The position numbers and the translations under genes are program-made. From NCBI RefSeq assembly GCF_000226115.1, contig NC_016462.1:372001-436000 (forward strand): 64,000 nt of DNA, in the 5' to 3' direction. How positions within the stretch are numbered: the first letter of the stretch is position 1; each line of letters opens with the position of its first letter. The DNA is from Thermothielavioides terrestris NRRL 8126 (Eukaryota > Ascomycota > Sordariomycetes > Sordariales > Chaetomiaceae). Positions 9,906-20,823 of this stretch are shown piece after piece. The notes under the pieces were generated by a model. The model was not told the DNA's origin. It did not search any database and saw nothing but the letters and a program-made list of their open reading frames with translations.

Positions 9906-12645
9906 TCACTTCTCCACCACCACCTTCGGCACAACCCACCAGTCATGGTACCGCTCCGCGGGCGGGGGCACCAGCACGCTCAGCCCGGCCTCCCTGCGGT
10001 CCGCGACCGCCCTCTGCACCGTCGTCACGGCGACCGCCAGCGCCACGGCCGCCCTCGTCCAGTCCCTGATCCCCGCCAGCCAGCGCGCGTGGCAAGCCTC
10101 GGCGAACGCGTCCGCGGCGCTCAGCGCGGACATAGCCTGCAGCGCGCGGCGCGCGGCCGCTGCCCCGCGCGCCGCCCGCTCCAGCAGCGCGGCCGTCGGC
10201 GTGTCGGGCCGCGCGACGGCCCGCGAGAAGGTCGCGAAGGTCGGCAGCGCGGGCAGCCCGACCGGCGCGAACGGCCGCATGCGCACCTCGTACCGCAGCG
10301 CGTCGGTGCTGTACGGCCGCGGCGGCGGGGCCAGCGCGCCGCCCCCGACGAGGAGGCGCCGCAGCGCCGTGTAGAGGTTGCTCAGCGCGTCGGCCATCTC
10401 GGCGGTCGCGGCCGCGTCGAGCGTCGTGAGGTGCAGGTAGGCCCGCGAGCGGGCGAACTGGGCTGCCGCGGCCGCGTCGATGGCGCCCGGCCCGGCGGCC
10501 TTGATGCGCTGCGCCGTGAAGAACCGGATGCGCTCCGTGTGCTGGTCGCGCGTCCGCGCGAGGTGGCCCAGGTACCAGTACATGCCGGCCAGCTCGTCGG
10601 GCTGGTAGATTTCGAGCTCGAAGCCGAGCTGGACGGTCCACTCCATCAGGCGGAGCTTGTAGTGGTAGGTCCAGGACGAGAGGGGGAGGGAGTGGGTGGG
10701 CGCGGCGCCGGACGGCGGGTAGACGATCGGCTTCTCCTCCGTGTAGGCCTGGAGGAGCTGGTCGATGTGTTCGGCGTCGACTTGCAGGGTCTCCCAGTCC
10801 TGGAGCATGTGGTAGAGAGTGCGGCGCACGCGGCAGCGGTTCTGGCTGAGGGCGCGGAACAGGTCGAGGTAGGACTGCGCGGCGCGCTGGCGGAAGAGCT
10901 CCATCTGCTGGGCGATGACGTAGCGCGGGTGGTTGGGCGCTTCGACCTCGTCGTTGGCGCGGTCGAGGAGGATGCTGGAGGGCAGCACGACGATGGATAG
11001 GTCCTCGTCGAGGACCTGGCGGATGCTGAGGCGGCCCACAACCACCATATCCCCGAAGACGAAATGTTGAAGAAGCGCGCGGATGTAGGGCAGCGGCTGG
11101 GGCTTTTGGGATTGGAACGTCAGGACGAAGTTCTGGCTCCCGCGTTAGGGTACGACAGTCTCAAATAGGAGGGCGGCCCGAGCCTACCAGGAGAGACTGG
11201 GGGCTGGTATATTCCAGGACTTTGGGTGCGTTCATGCCGTGAGCGATGAACTTCTCAAAGTGTTCATCCGTCTGTTCGGGGCTCGGCTGCACCATGGGGC
11301 GCGGGGGCAGCGTGCTGGCAAGCCGCCGTTGTATCCTTGTGCTAAAGGCAGCAGGGACGGGCTTGCCAAGATGGCGAGTCTTCTTGATGGACTCCCATAT
11401 CCTCTGCATGTCCGACCAGGGCTTGCTGAGCAAATCAGCGGTACTTTTCAAGGGGGAAAGCTCGAATGTGCGCAGAAAAGCAGTCCTTAGCTCGAGACGG
11501 AGGCATATAGCATCGGCCATCTCCTCCGTCAGCGTGGCTCTGAGATCGTGAACGACCCCGCGGGCTGCCTCGATCTCGTCGCAGATCTCAGACAGGGAGA
11601 ATCCGTCGAGAAGTGACCTATGGTATGTGTTTGTAACAAAATCTTCTTCCTGAGCGGGCGTTACCGGCTGGCTCGGCAGCTGACGGAGTGCTAGAGAACA
11701 ATCTGCGGGCACATACCTCGTAATAGTGCTCATGCTTGATGCGCTCGTTGACATGGTAGCAGGCCCTTACCAAGCCGAGAACATAAGCCCTGAGGGCGCC
11801 AAGCATGGGATCTCGCGGCGCGTCAGGGGCACGGTTCCTGACGAAATCAGCGGTCCGGAGGGTCTCGGGAGCCGGATGCAACATCTTCTCGATGTAGACA
11901 CTAGTGAATACAGTCTGAGATAGCGGGTAGCCGAGGTGCCATGCCATCTGCCGTGCGCAGTTAGAAGGAGGTGCTCTTTCTGGCTGTACGCGGGCCGCTC
12001 AAACACCACCGACCTCGAGAGACAGCAACTGGTCGATTATGCCGATCACCTCGCTGGGGAGGAGAGGCCGTGACACGTCGTAGTCATCGTCCAGCGATTC
12101 GCCCGGTGCTAGACAGCCGCTGTCCATCTTGGGGTCCATGACCTGCGCTCTGGTTGGCCTGCCGTCTCATGCATCTCGCCTCACGGGCGAGGTTGGTGCC
12201 GGAGAAGACAAACCTCGAGCGCCCCAACGGACGCAAACAGAGTAAAGTAGCCATCCTTGACTAGCTCTCCTGGTTCCAAGCCTGGGCGAGTATAAAATAA
12301 AATGGTCAACAAGAGCGCGGTCTACGGTCTGGAGGAAAAGGGTGAGAGTGTTCATGAGACCGAGATGGCAGAGACGAACATGAAGCAGCAGCGAGGAATT
12401 TCTGGGTGACATCTACCGCAACAATGCCCTCGCTGGATATTGGAGGCGGAGGTGGCGGCTCATCGAGGGTGTCAGGCTGCAATCCGGACTCGAAAGGCTC
12501 GTCGATGCCGAGATTCGAAAAGGCTGGTCATTCTCACACTGTTTGTTACCAAATCAACGGACTCGAGAGTTCGTCTCTCCAGGGACGCCAGCACCGGAGA
12601 AAAGACGGAAGAAAGGGCTCCGGAAGAGCGCATACCCCTGGCCAT
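9906..12645 (-). CDS. mak10: NatC N-acetyltransferase auxiliary subunit Mak10/Naa35
   Basis: Seven exons reconstructed: 12645-12636, 12523-12380, 12281-12214, 12142-12014, 11947-11717, 11649-11188 and 11132-9906. All joins keep frame and give 756 residues, typical for the family. The diagnostic block is present across three exons: GELVKDGYFTLFASVGALE, then VMDPKMDSGCL, then AWHLGYPLSQTVFTSVYIE. Mak10 is the non-catalytic scaffold that anchors the NatC N-terminal acetyltransferase to the ribosome; NatC acetylates Met-hydrophobic N-termini. The last exon carries the conserved helical half (SYLDLFRALSQNRCRVRRTL and LSSWTYHYKLRLMEWTVQLG). The first exon is only 10 nt (ATGGCCAGGG) and was chosen because it gives a clean start MARAFSN and a consensus gtatgc donor; it is the least certain part. 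The exon containing MDPKMDSG is very secure. Confidence 0.9.
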
Positions 12646-13227
12646 ATCTTCTTTTCCGTCGACAGCCGAGCGCATGCTTTGAGCATCGACTGGAAAAGAA
12701 ATGGAAAAAAGGATTTAGCTATGGTTTGTGCTGAAGGTGCGCTTGCAGTCGTGAAGCTATTGGTTGGTCTGTTTGTTCTCTGCGCCTGGTAACTGTGGGC
12801 TCTGGAGAGGTAAGCTTGGTGTAGGCAGCTACCTTAGGTAGTGGATAACTAAACCACCTAACGGCACCTCAGACGAAATCGCCGTTGAACAACTGTGCTC
12901 CCTATCTAACAAGCGCATTGCCGCATTTCTACGAGCCTGTTTCCTAAGGTTGTGCCCGGAATTGGATTTACGCACTTTGCAAGGTTTAATGTCACACACC
13001 GCAGGACTGGACGGGGAAAGATCCGGTCCGAGGGCATCGTCTCTGTCAAGGTACTCTATTGAGCATCTCCCGAATATGGTACAGTCCCAACGCTCGCAGA
13101 CGCCGGAAGCGATGAGGTGCCGTAGCGCGCCAGTCCGTTTGAGTTTTACACCCTTTCCAGCCCCCGTCCGTCCATCCGACCCTCCTCTACCACCCCCACT
13201 ATCGCCTCAGCCCATCATTGCTCCTCC
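12646..13227. other. intergenic, promoter of mak10
   Basis: Between the 3' end of ATP15 and the start of mak10, both on the minus strand. It contains the odd palindrome TACCTTAGGTA at 12830-12840. No gene seen. Confidence 0.5.
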
Positions 13228-13678
13228 TCAAGCCGTACCACCGGTCGCAGCGCTCTCGACGGCCGCCTGGGCGTTGGCCTCGGCCAGGTTCTTGATCTCT
13301 CCCTGCTTGCCGTTCTGTGTTGATCCCGGGGCATCCCGCGTCATCAGCCTCTCTGTTCCCCATACCCGCCCTTCCATGTCCCCGGCTTCCCACTTACCGA
13401 CCACTTCGCGAATCGCAGGTCCTGCTGGCCCCGGCGCTCAGCCGCGAGTCTCTTATCCTCCTTCAGGCTGCGGCGCACGACGCGGGCGGCGACGGCGAGG
13501 TAGCGGTTGTAGCTGTGGAGGGATTGCCGAAAGCTTTGAGTTAGCAATGGGCTCTTCTTCATCTGCTCCGTGTTCCCCCCCTCTCCTCTCTAAAAGGCGC
13601 GGCCGAGAACCACCCAAAAAGAGAAGAAAAAAAGGAATTGACTCACGTCAGGCCAGCGGCTTTCCACGCGAACGTCAT
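13228..13678 (-). CDS. atp15: mitochondrial ATP synthase subunit epsilon
   Basis: A small gene in three exons: 13678-13647, 13512-13398 and 13314-13228, with introns of 134 and 83 nt, encoding 77 residues. The start MTFAWKAAGLT joins to YNRYLAVAARVVRRSLKED and then, across the second intron, FAKWS joins to NGKQGEIKNLAEAN; all three blocks match fungal mitochondrial ATP synthase epsilon (yeast Atp15). It is a component of the F1 central stalk in complex V. The protein is too short and too interrupted to appear as one ORF. The C-terminus is Ala-rich (AQAAVESAATGGTA). It lies 513 bp downstream of QCR2 on the same strand, with an E-box palindrome in between. Splice sites are canonical and the assignment is firm. 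Confidence 0.92.
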
Positions 13679-14191
13679 TTTGGCGGTTGGGGCAGGACGG
13701 TTAACCGACTTGGTTTCGCAGTGCGAGCGAGATTCGGGATGAGCCCGTTTTCTGGGCGCGAGAAAACGGCTCGCGAAGAGCCGACAAGCTCCGCCCAGCT
13801 CCGAGTCACGTGACCAGACACATATCCCCTATCCCGCTCCCCTCCAGATCAGCTCGCGCGAGCAGCAACATCTCGTGGCCTGTGTACATACTAGGTCTTG
13901 GGTGCGTGCTGTCCCGCTGTTTTGCAACCGTCGCTGTTTCATACATCCAACAGGCACTATCTAACGCAACCGCTCACACCGCGCCATCCGCTGCTCCCTA
14001 GCTCCCAGCTCTATCGACGACAATAGTAATAGTCCCCTCGCCATGGCATACAGACAGAGGAAAGTGAGTTAGGTGTAGAATCACTATATGCACAGTGTGA
14101 TGGGCGAGCCGCGAGTCTACGGCGGCAGAGGGCTGTTGGTACATTTTCCACTTTTCCCTTCCCCCAGTCTACAGACCCTGCTCGGTCCCGT
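13679..14191. other. intergenic, promoter of ATP15 and 3' end of QCR2
   Basis: Short gap between two co-oriented respiratory-chain genes. It holds a perfect GTCACGTGAC palindrome. No gene seen. Confidence 0.5.
13805..13814. promoter_or_regulatory. E-box palindrome GTCACGTGAC
   Basis: Ten-base perfect palindrome with a CACGTG core, 127 bp upstream of the ATP15 start codon. CACGTG is the classical site of bHLH factors such as Cbf1 in yeast. The sequence and position are seen; use by a factor here is inferred. Confidence 0.5.
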
Positions 14192-15837
14192 CTATACCCT
14201 GAGCCCGAGCTCCTCGGCGAACGGCAAGACGTGCAGATCACCCACCGCCGCAACCGACGCCTTGCCCTCTAATAGTGTCTTGGCAGCCTGCAATTGGAGC
14301 AAAGATGTCAGGAGATGTCGACTGGCAGGCATTGTGCGAGAGACCACAGCGGACACTTACAGTCTTCAACTTGTCGGCAGTCACGCCTTCCAGCGCCTTG
14401 ACCGACTCGGCAACCTGCAGCGGCTGGCCTCCGTGGATCAGGCTGGAGCCCGTGAGCACGAGACCGGTGCCGCTGGCCTCGCTGGCCGAAAGCAGGTTGA
14501 ACTTGGCCTTGGCAATCGCCTTGACCAGGTTCTCCTTCGAGACACCACCCTCCGCAACACTCTTCAGCGCCTTGACCGACTCCTCGGCGGCCTTGCGGAC
14601 CGCCTTCGCCTGGCCGTTGATCTGGATGGCCAGAAGGCCGGCATCCGAGTAGGCGAAGTTGATGGCCTTGGCAGACGCGCCCGGCGCGGCAGCGGCGGCT
14701 TTCGACAGGAGTGAGAAGCCGGGCGACCACTTGATGGTGGACTCGCCGCCGAGCAGGCCGACGAGGACGGCGATCTCGGGCTGGTTAGCGCCGAGGGCGG
14801 CGCCGGGGAAGGCGATCACCACCGAGTTGCCGCCGAGCCTGGCGATCCGCTGCTCGCCGCCGTAGTACTTGGACGCCGCCGTGTTCAGGGGGGAAGGCGA
14901 CTGGGCGGGCACGGCCTGGAAGAAGGGCTCAATCCATTTCGAGAGGCCGGCTTGGCTGGCGCCGTCGGCGATCACGGCAATGTTGGATTTGGAGTAGGCA
15001 GCCTCGGCAAAGGCGGCGACCGAGTGCTCGTTCAGGTACGAGGAGATCGGGGTGCTCGGGGTCGGATAGAGAGGGGCGCCGAGGCCGGTGTGGAAAGCAA
15101 CCGAGTGGGCGGCGTCGAGGGCGACGGCGGCAGCATCGACCTTGGCCTGCTTGGCGTGGATGACGTCCTCAACCTCCTCGTGGTACTCGTGGGCTATTAT
15201 TGTTGACAAAACAGTAAGCACGGCTCGTTCCTCCGCGCTGACAGATGCAGGGATGCAGGAAAAGCTAGTAGGTATGCAACGCACTGGTGTACCGGGTCTG
15301 CGAGAGCACCTCGCCGAGAAGCTCCACGAAGTAGGGGAGATCTTCGCGGAGGAAGTTGGCCTGCAGCACGAGGGCTTCCCGGGTGTGGTAGGAACTCAAT
15401 TGGCCGCCGAGGAGCTCGGTCTCGCGGGTGATGCGGAGAGCGGAGCGCTTTTGGGTGTTCTGCGGGCGTGACGCAAATTAGCTCATCTGCTGCCGGTGCC
15501 GAAGCCCGCGCACCAGCAACGGCCAGCTCGCCGGAGCGAAGCGAGGCGGCGCGCAATGGAAAACAGCTAAGAGACCTGCCTTGAAGGCGAACTCCTCCAA
15601 TCCGACCGTCAAGCCCGGGAGCGGCTCGTACCGGGTGCCGGCTTTCGCGACGACGGCGAGGCGAGTGGTCGGCCCGCCGTCGTCGCGGGAAGCGACCTTG
15701 ACATCGCCGATGGTGGTCGGCTCGTAGGACGCCTTCGGCGACGCAACGGCCGCAAAGCCGCGCCGCGCAAGCTTCGCAGCTCCCTGGCGGCGAAGAGCTA
15801 GCTGGCTGCCCCTCGTCAGAGCCGGTCTGCAGATCAT
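14192..15837 (-). CDS. qcr2: cytochrome bc1 complex core protein 2
   Basis: Four exons, 15837-15580, 15459-15285, 15193-14361 and 14287-14192, encode 453 residues, matching the usual length of fungal core protein 2. The N-terminus is basic and hydroxylated (MICRPALTRGSQLALRRQG), a plausible mitochondrial presequence. The M16 peptidase-like fold is recognisable from KRSALRITRETELLGGQLSS, HEYHEEVEDVIHAKQ, YYGGEQRIARLGGNS and the C-terminal LPFAEELGLRV. Core 2 is a structural matrix-side subunit of complex III; M16 metal-binding residues are not expected to be functional in it. The first intron (15579-15460) begins GCAGGT rather than GT: only the AAG|GC cut keeps the conserved junction FAFK|NTQKRS in frame, so this is a GC-AG intron. 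The nearby GT would shift the frame. It is divergent from RPC82 and upstream of ATP15. Confidence 0.93.
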
Positions 15838-16358
15838 GGTGGCAGGGGCCGTGTGTCGTCAATTGTTGCTGGAGGTTTGCTGCCGCAGAGCGAGCTCTCC
15901 CGTCTGCCTGCACGACTTTCCCTTGGACCTTGGATTCCGAAAAATCCCTGGGGCTCCCCCGGTATGACAATTTTTCCGTCCTGCCGAGAACGTGCCTTGG
16001 GCCCTGCAGGCGCCAAGCTGCTGCTAGTTGACCAGCTAGACTCACTGTGGACCCCTCTACGGAGTAATCCGTCAAGCAAGAAATGGCTGCTTCTGAGTGG
16101 TCAAAATTTCCATCCAGCGAGCCGCGACCTCTGACTCCCCTCCGCTGGCGGCTCAAAATTATCTTCGAACAGGTCTCCAGTCCCCCACCAAACAACCGTT
16201 TCCTTTCGGCGCTGCACCTTTCCAGGACGCATCACCGTCGGTTTTGTCTTCAATGACTCTCCGGTAGCAATCGTGGCAGCTCTAGAGTGAGAGCATCTCT
16301 AGACGCCAAATCTCCACAGCCAGCGACGCCTGCTCTGTTCCCCGCCCCCGCGATCGTC
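15838..16358. other. divergent promoter, QCR2 / RPC82
   Basis: A 521-bp region between two divergent starts that must hold both promoters. It contains one exact TACGGAGTA (16058-16066), part of a recurrent motif in this window. No coding signal. Confidence 0.5.
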
Positions 16359-18615
16359 ATGTTGGTTGTAGGTCGAGCCGCCCTCATAACTCCTGTTCCT
16401 TTCGTGCGACCGTCCAATCTGAATGAACGCCCTTCGGCTAACGTTGTGAGCAAAGACCAAGCCCGTCGCGGAGCTGTGCGCTCTGCTTGTCTACGAGCTG
16501 TATGGCGAGCTCCCCTCGGTACGTGTGCTCGCTCGCCTAGATGAGCGCTTCAGTCGCCATGACTTGCGCCCGACTAACCCGAGGCCGATATGTAGAGAAT
16601 CTTTGCCGCCTTGCTCAGCAAAGGAAGATCGACATTACCGCAGCTCGTGCAGCACACCTCCATGACGCCGCGCCAGCTCCGCCACGGTCTCGCCGTTCTC
16701 CAGCAGCACAACCTGCTGTTCTACCATCTCGACCCCGGCGCCGAATTCGCCACCTATGAGGCGAATGCTGAGCATGCCTACAATTTAGTTCGAACTGGCA
16801 AGATTCTCGAGATGATTGACACCTCTTTCGGCCCTGCGGCCAAGGATGTCATGCAGAGCCTGCTTCTTGCGGGCCAGACGAGGATCTCGGACCTGGTTGC
16901 CGCCTACCAGTCCAAGATTGAGCAAGAAAACCAGGCGGCCGCTCTCAACGGCGCAAACGACGACCTCGCGCCCGAGGCGAACGGAGTCCACGGGGATCAT
17001 CAGCCGCCCAAGAAGGCGGGTCCGTTGGTGAAGAGCGCTGCCCACCTGAACTCGATCATCTGCCGGCTTGTCGAGGCCGAATTGATCGATGTCGTCCACG
17101 CGAAGACTTTCGAGAGCCCCTCCGACGTCCTAAAGATCGTCGAGAAAGAGGTTATGGACAAGCACTTCCCGTCCGGGGTCAAAGGGAACAAGGCAAAGAT
17201 CGAGCTACAGGAGAGGATCGCCCAGGGCCTTCGCAAAGTTCGTGCCGAGTCCAAGTCGCTCAAGCGCAAGCTGGAGCAAAATGGCTCGGCAGCGAAGAGA
17301 CGGAGGCTATTAACGGGGATCGGCATGACGAATGGCGCGAACGGCTTCCACGACGAAGATATGGACCCTGCTTTGGATGTAGGTCGATTTCCCGCCCACA
17401 TGGCCCGCCCGATTTACGATGCTGACCTCCTTCTAGCCGAAACAAGTCATCCGGATTAACTACGAGAAGTGCATCGTCGATTTGCGCAATCGCCGCCTGG
17501 TCCAGTTCGTGACTGACATGCTGGGAGAGACGACAGCATACGTGTACGGTGTGCTTCTTAAGCTGCTCACTAAAGATATTTCCCGTTCCCGCCCGGACCC
17601 CGTAATGGACGCTGGTGAAGACGAGGAAGAAGCCGACGCGAAAGGACCGGGGTTTGTCACAACTGAGCAAATTCTCGACAACCTCAAGACATCTATCGAC
17701 CTTTCTCTGGGAATCGGCAAAGCAGATAAGCGACAAATCTCTTTGAGAGCTGCCGAGAAGATCGAGCAGTTCGCCCCGAAAAGCAAAGCGTTGGTTGAGG
17801 AAGCGGCGGTCGATGGCGAAGCTAGCGAGGACGAGGACGAAGACGAAGACGACTCCGAGGAGGAGTCCGACTACGACGCCGATTACAAACCTCCGGCTGC
17901 GAACGGAACGAATGGCGTGAAGGGCGTAAACGGCGTCAACGGCGCTGCCGTCAAGTTTGACGAGTCGGCGACCCTAAAGGAGCGGCGGCTGGACCGACCT
18001 ACCCAACTCCGACAGCACCTTCTCCTCCTTTCCGAGAGCAGGCAGCGCTTCGTCCGGCATTGCGGGCCGGACGAATGGACAGTCGACTTCATCCCTCTGA
18101 TGAAGGCGCTGAGGGAGGCCGAGCTCGACTCGGTAATTGAGCAGACCTCGGGCCGGCAGGGTCTCCGCCTCGTGCGCATCCTCCGCGCGAAGGGCAAGCT
18201 CGACGAGAAGGCGCTGCCCAACGTGGCGCTCATGCGCAAGCCGGAGCTGCAGCAGAAGATGCTGGAGCTCCAGACGGCGGGCTTCGTCGACGTGCAGGAA
18301 GTCCCGCGCGACGTCAAGGCGGACGTTAAGAAATCGTTCTTCCTGTGGTTCTGCGATGTCGACCGCTCGCTGGAGCGGCTGCTCGACACCAGCTACAAGA
18401 CGATGGTGCACTGCATCCAGGTGCTGGAAGCGCTGCGCGAAAAGGAGAGAGATGTGCTCGAGACGACCAAGCGCACCGACGTCAGGGGGCGGGAGAAGGA
18501 CACGATGCGCAAGGAGTACTACGAGCGGTATGCACGGTTCCTCGAATGCGAGAGGAAGCTCTTCGCGCAGGTCTCCAGGGTGGATGATCTCGTCGCGGTG
18601 CTGCGGGATTTCTAG
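16359..18615 (+). CDS. rpc82: DNA-directed RNA polymerase III subunit Rpc82 (C82/RPC3)
   Basis: Four exons: 16359-16367, 16456-16518, 16596-17378 and 17437-18615, for 677 residues. The first exon is only 9 nt (Met-Leu-Val); joining it gives MLVTKPVAELCALLVYELYG, which matches the usual Rpc82 N-terminus. The second join gives GELPS|RIFAALLSKGRSTL, a winged-helix element. Downstream blocks include QLVQHTSMTPRQLRHGLAVLQ and, in the last exon, VIRINYEKCIVDLRNRRLVQ. The C-terminus is LFAQVSRVDDLVAVLRDF. Rpc82 forms a trimer with Rpc34 and Rpc31 that opens the promoter for Pol III transcription of tRNA and 5S genes. Two insertions are unlike the rest: an acidic run (SEDEDEDEDDSEEESDYD) at about residue 415-435 and an Asn-Gly-rich repeat (NGTNGVKGVNGVNGA). 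Both are probably disordered loops. Confident call. Confidence 0.94.
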
Positions 18616-19317
18616 AGCGGCCCTGCTTGTAGAGTACCTACCGCTTGGGGAATCCTTGAGCGCGGTGGTATGGCATGCATGGGCGGTGTAGCCGCTTGGT
18701 TTGGCGGTAAAACAAAACTGTGGGACCATTGCATTGGGCCGGCGTTGTCTTGGGCGGTACTTTCTGCTTCTGGGACAGTTGGGGAGTCATCACATTGTAG
18801 TGCTGGTACAGGGCGAGAATACCAGGGAATATAAACATCCAATATCAACTGCTCGAAAAACCTTCGGCGAATGCGTTTTCTCTTACTACTTCGGATAGAC
18901 GTTTGATGATTTCCAAAGTTTGGCAGGGAACCAATACAATACCTACACAACCGATAAGATGGGTCTCTGCACCCCTGCCATGGAGACTCACACTGCAGTG
19001 ATGTTCATGTCCACAGCGATAACGTTAGCTAAGAACGACACTAAGCCCCATCCAGGAACAAGCCCCACTGCGAAGCGCCAGGGGTCGTCCGGCCCGCTGT
19101 CGGAGCTATGATTTTTTTTCCTGCTAGTGAGCGGTCATGTTGAGCGCTGCACCGGAGCCGACCGTCCTCACCGCGCAACACGTCCACTCCTTCACTTCTC
19201 AGTTGCTCTCGTCGCCCGCCGGTTGGCTCCCTTTTGCAGCGCCTGAACTTGCTTTGCGACCGTTTGGCTGCGATCCCGTTTATCATTTCGAGCCAAAAGC
19301 CAGAACCGAAACACACA
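18616..19317. other. intergenic, 3' of RPC82 and promoter of GGC1
   Basis: About 0.7 kb between two co-oriented genes. It contains TAACGTTA at 19020-19027. Short ORFs only; no gene supported. Confidence 0.5.
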
Positions 19318-20823
19318 ATGTCTCCGCCGGCGGTTGCAGGGAAGAAGATGCAGTCCGAGTCGAACCTCGCTCGGTTCGTCGGCTCAGGTAGGGCGACGAT
19401 CTCTGCGTTGGGCTCAGTGGAACACCAATTGCTGACGCAGGGTGGTCAATCAGGGTCTGCCGGTATCGCCGAGCTCGCCGTCTTCCATCCCGTGCGTTCC
19501 TTCCTCCCGACGGATTTGCGATTCAGGAACCCCGGCCGTGATCACGGTGGTGGTTGGCGTTGACGCCGGGCACCGGGCATTAGGCATTGGGGGCTGACAG
19601 GACCGCGGATGGCGGAAACAGGTCGACACCATTGCGAAGCGGCTCATGAGCAATGAGGGGAAGGTGAGCTACTTTTTCAACCACTCGCAAACAGAAACCC
19701 CGAGCTCGGATCCGGAGGAGAGGGATGGGGAAGGGGAAGCGGAAAAGTGGTTGCTGATTCCGGAGCGTCGGAACAGGTCACCTCTCTCTCACAGCTCAAC
19801 TCCGTCATCTTCAAGGACAAGGCGGCCGCGCCGCTCGGAAGGAAGTTCGTCTCGCTGTTCCCCGGCCTCGGGTACGCCGCCGGCTACAAGGTGCTGCAGC
19901 GGATATACAAGTACGGCGGCCAGCCCGTGGCGCGCGACTTCCTGGGCACCCACTACGGCAAGGACTTTGAGCGCGCGTTCGGCAAGAAGACGGGCAAGGC
20001 GATCATGCACTCGACCGCTGGCAGGTGCGTTTCGACCCGACTCTTCCAAAGCGTCGGGATGTTGGTATGATCAGGCGGTTTAAGGGTGGGGGCTGACCGA
20101 GGTGGTGGCGGGTGCGCAGTCTCATCGGCATCGGCGAGATCATCCTATTACCCCTGGACGTGCTCAAGATCAAGCGCCAGACCAACCCGGATGCCTTCCG
20201 TGGCCGTGGTATCTTCAAGATCATCCGCGACGAAGGGTTCGGTCTGTACAGAGGATGGGGCTGGACGGCGGCGAGAAACGCTCCGGGCTCGTTCGCGGTA
20301 TGCTTTCTTTTTCCTTTTCCTTCCCGTTTCCTTTGTGCCCAAGTAATCCCCCCCGGGTCGAAGATGCTAACACATCCCCCGGACAGCTCTTCGGCGGCTC
20401 GGCCTTCGCCAAGGAGTTCATCTTCCACCTCCAGGACTACAACAAGGCGACCTGGTTCCAGAACTTTGTCGCGTCCATCGCGGGCGCCTCGGCCTCGCTG
20501 GTCGTGTCGGCCCCGCTCGACGTCATCAAGACGCGCATCCAGAACCGCAACTTCGAGAACCCCGAGAGCGGCTTCCGCATCCTGACCAACATGGCCAGGC
20601 ACGAGGGCCCCTCGGCCTTCTTCAAGGGGCTTGTTCCCAAGGTACCGTCCCACCCTCGCTTTTTCTACTAGCTGGTTGAGAAGTAATCACAAGGTTTTGG
20701 TGCTGACGCCGACGGGCCAAAACAAAAACACAGCTTCTCATGACCGGTCCCAAGCTCGTCTTCTCCTTCTGGCTGGCGCAGACGCTGATCCCCGCCTTCG
20801 ACTCGGCCTTTTCCCGGAAATGA
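19318..20823 (+). CDS. ggc1: mitochondrial GTP/GDP carrier Ggc1 (Yhm1)
   Basis: Seven exons, 19318-19387, 19454-19491, 19622-19663, 19777-20024, 20120-20297, 20387-20641 and 20734-20823, encode 306 residues; every join is in frame. The three carrier signatures are FHPVDTIAKRLMSN, LPLDVLKIKRQTNP and APLDVIKTRIQNRN, and the blocks FPGLGYAAGYKVLQRIYKYG and RGWGWTAARNAPGSFALFGG are characteristic of Ggc1. The carrier exchanges cytosolic GTP for matrix GDP across the inner mitochondrial membrane; in yeast its loss disturbs iron homeostasis and mtDNA maintenance (established for the family). The gene is intron-rich near its 5' end, with exons of 38 and 42 nt, which is why open frames in this stretch look fragmentary. 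It converges on the F-box gene. Very secure assignment. Confidence 0.95.

Noticed and set aside
9945..11000. 351-codon plus-strand ORF
   Set aside because: Antisense shadow of the long last exon of mak10, rich in Arg/Gly as such shadows are.
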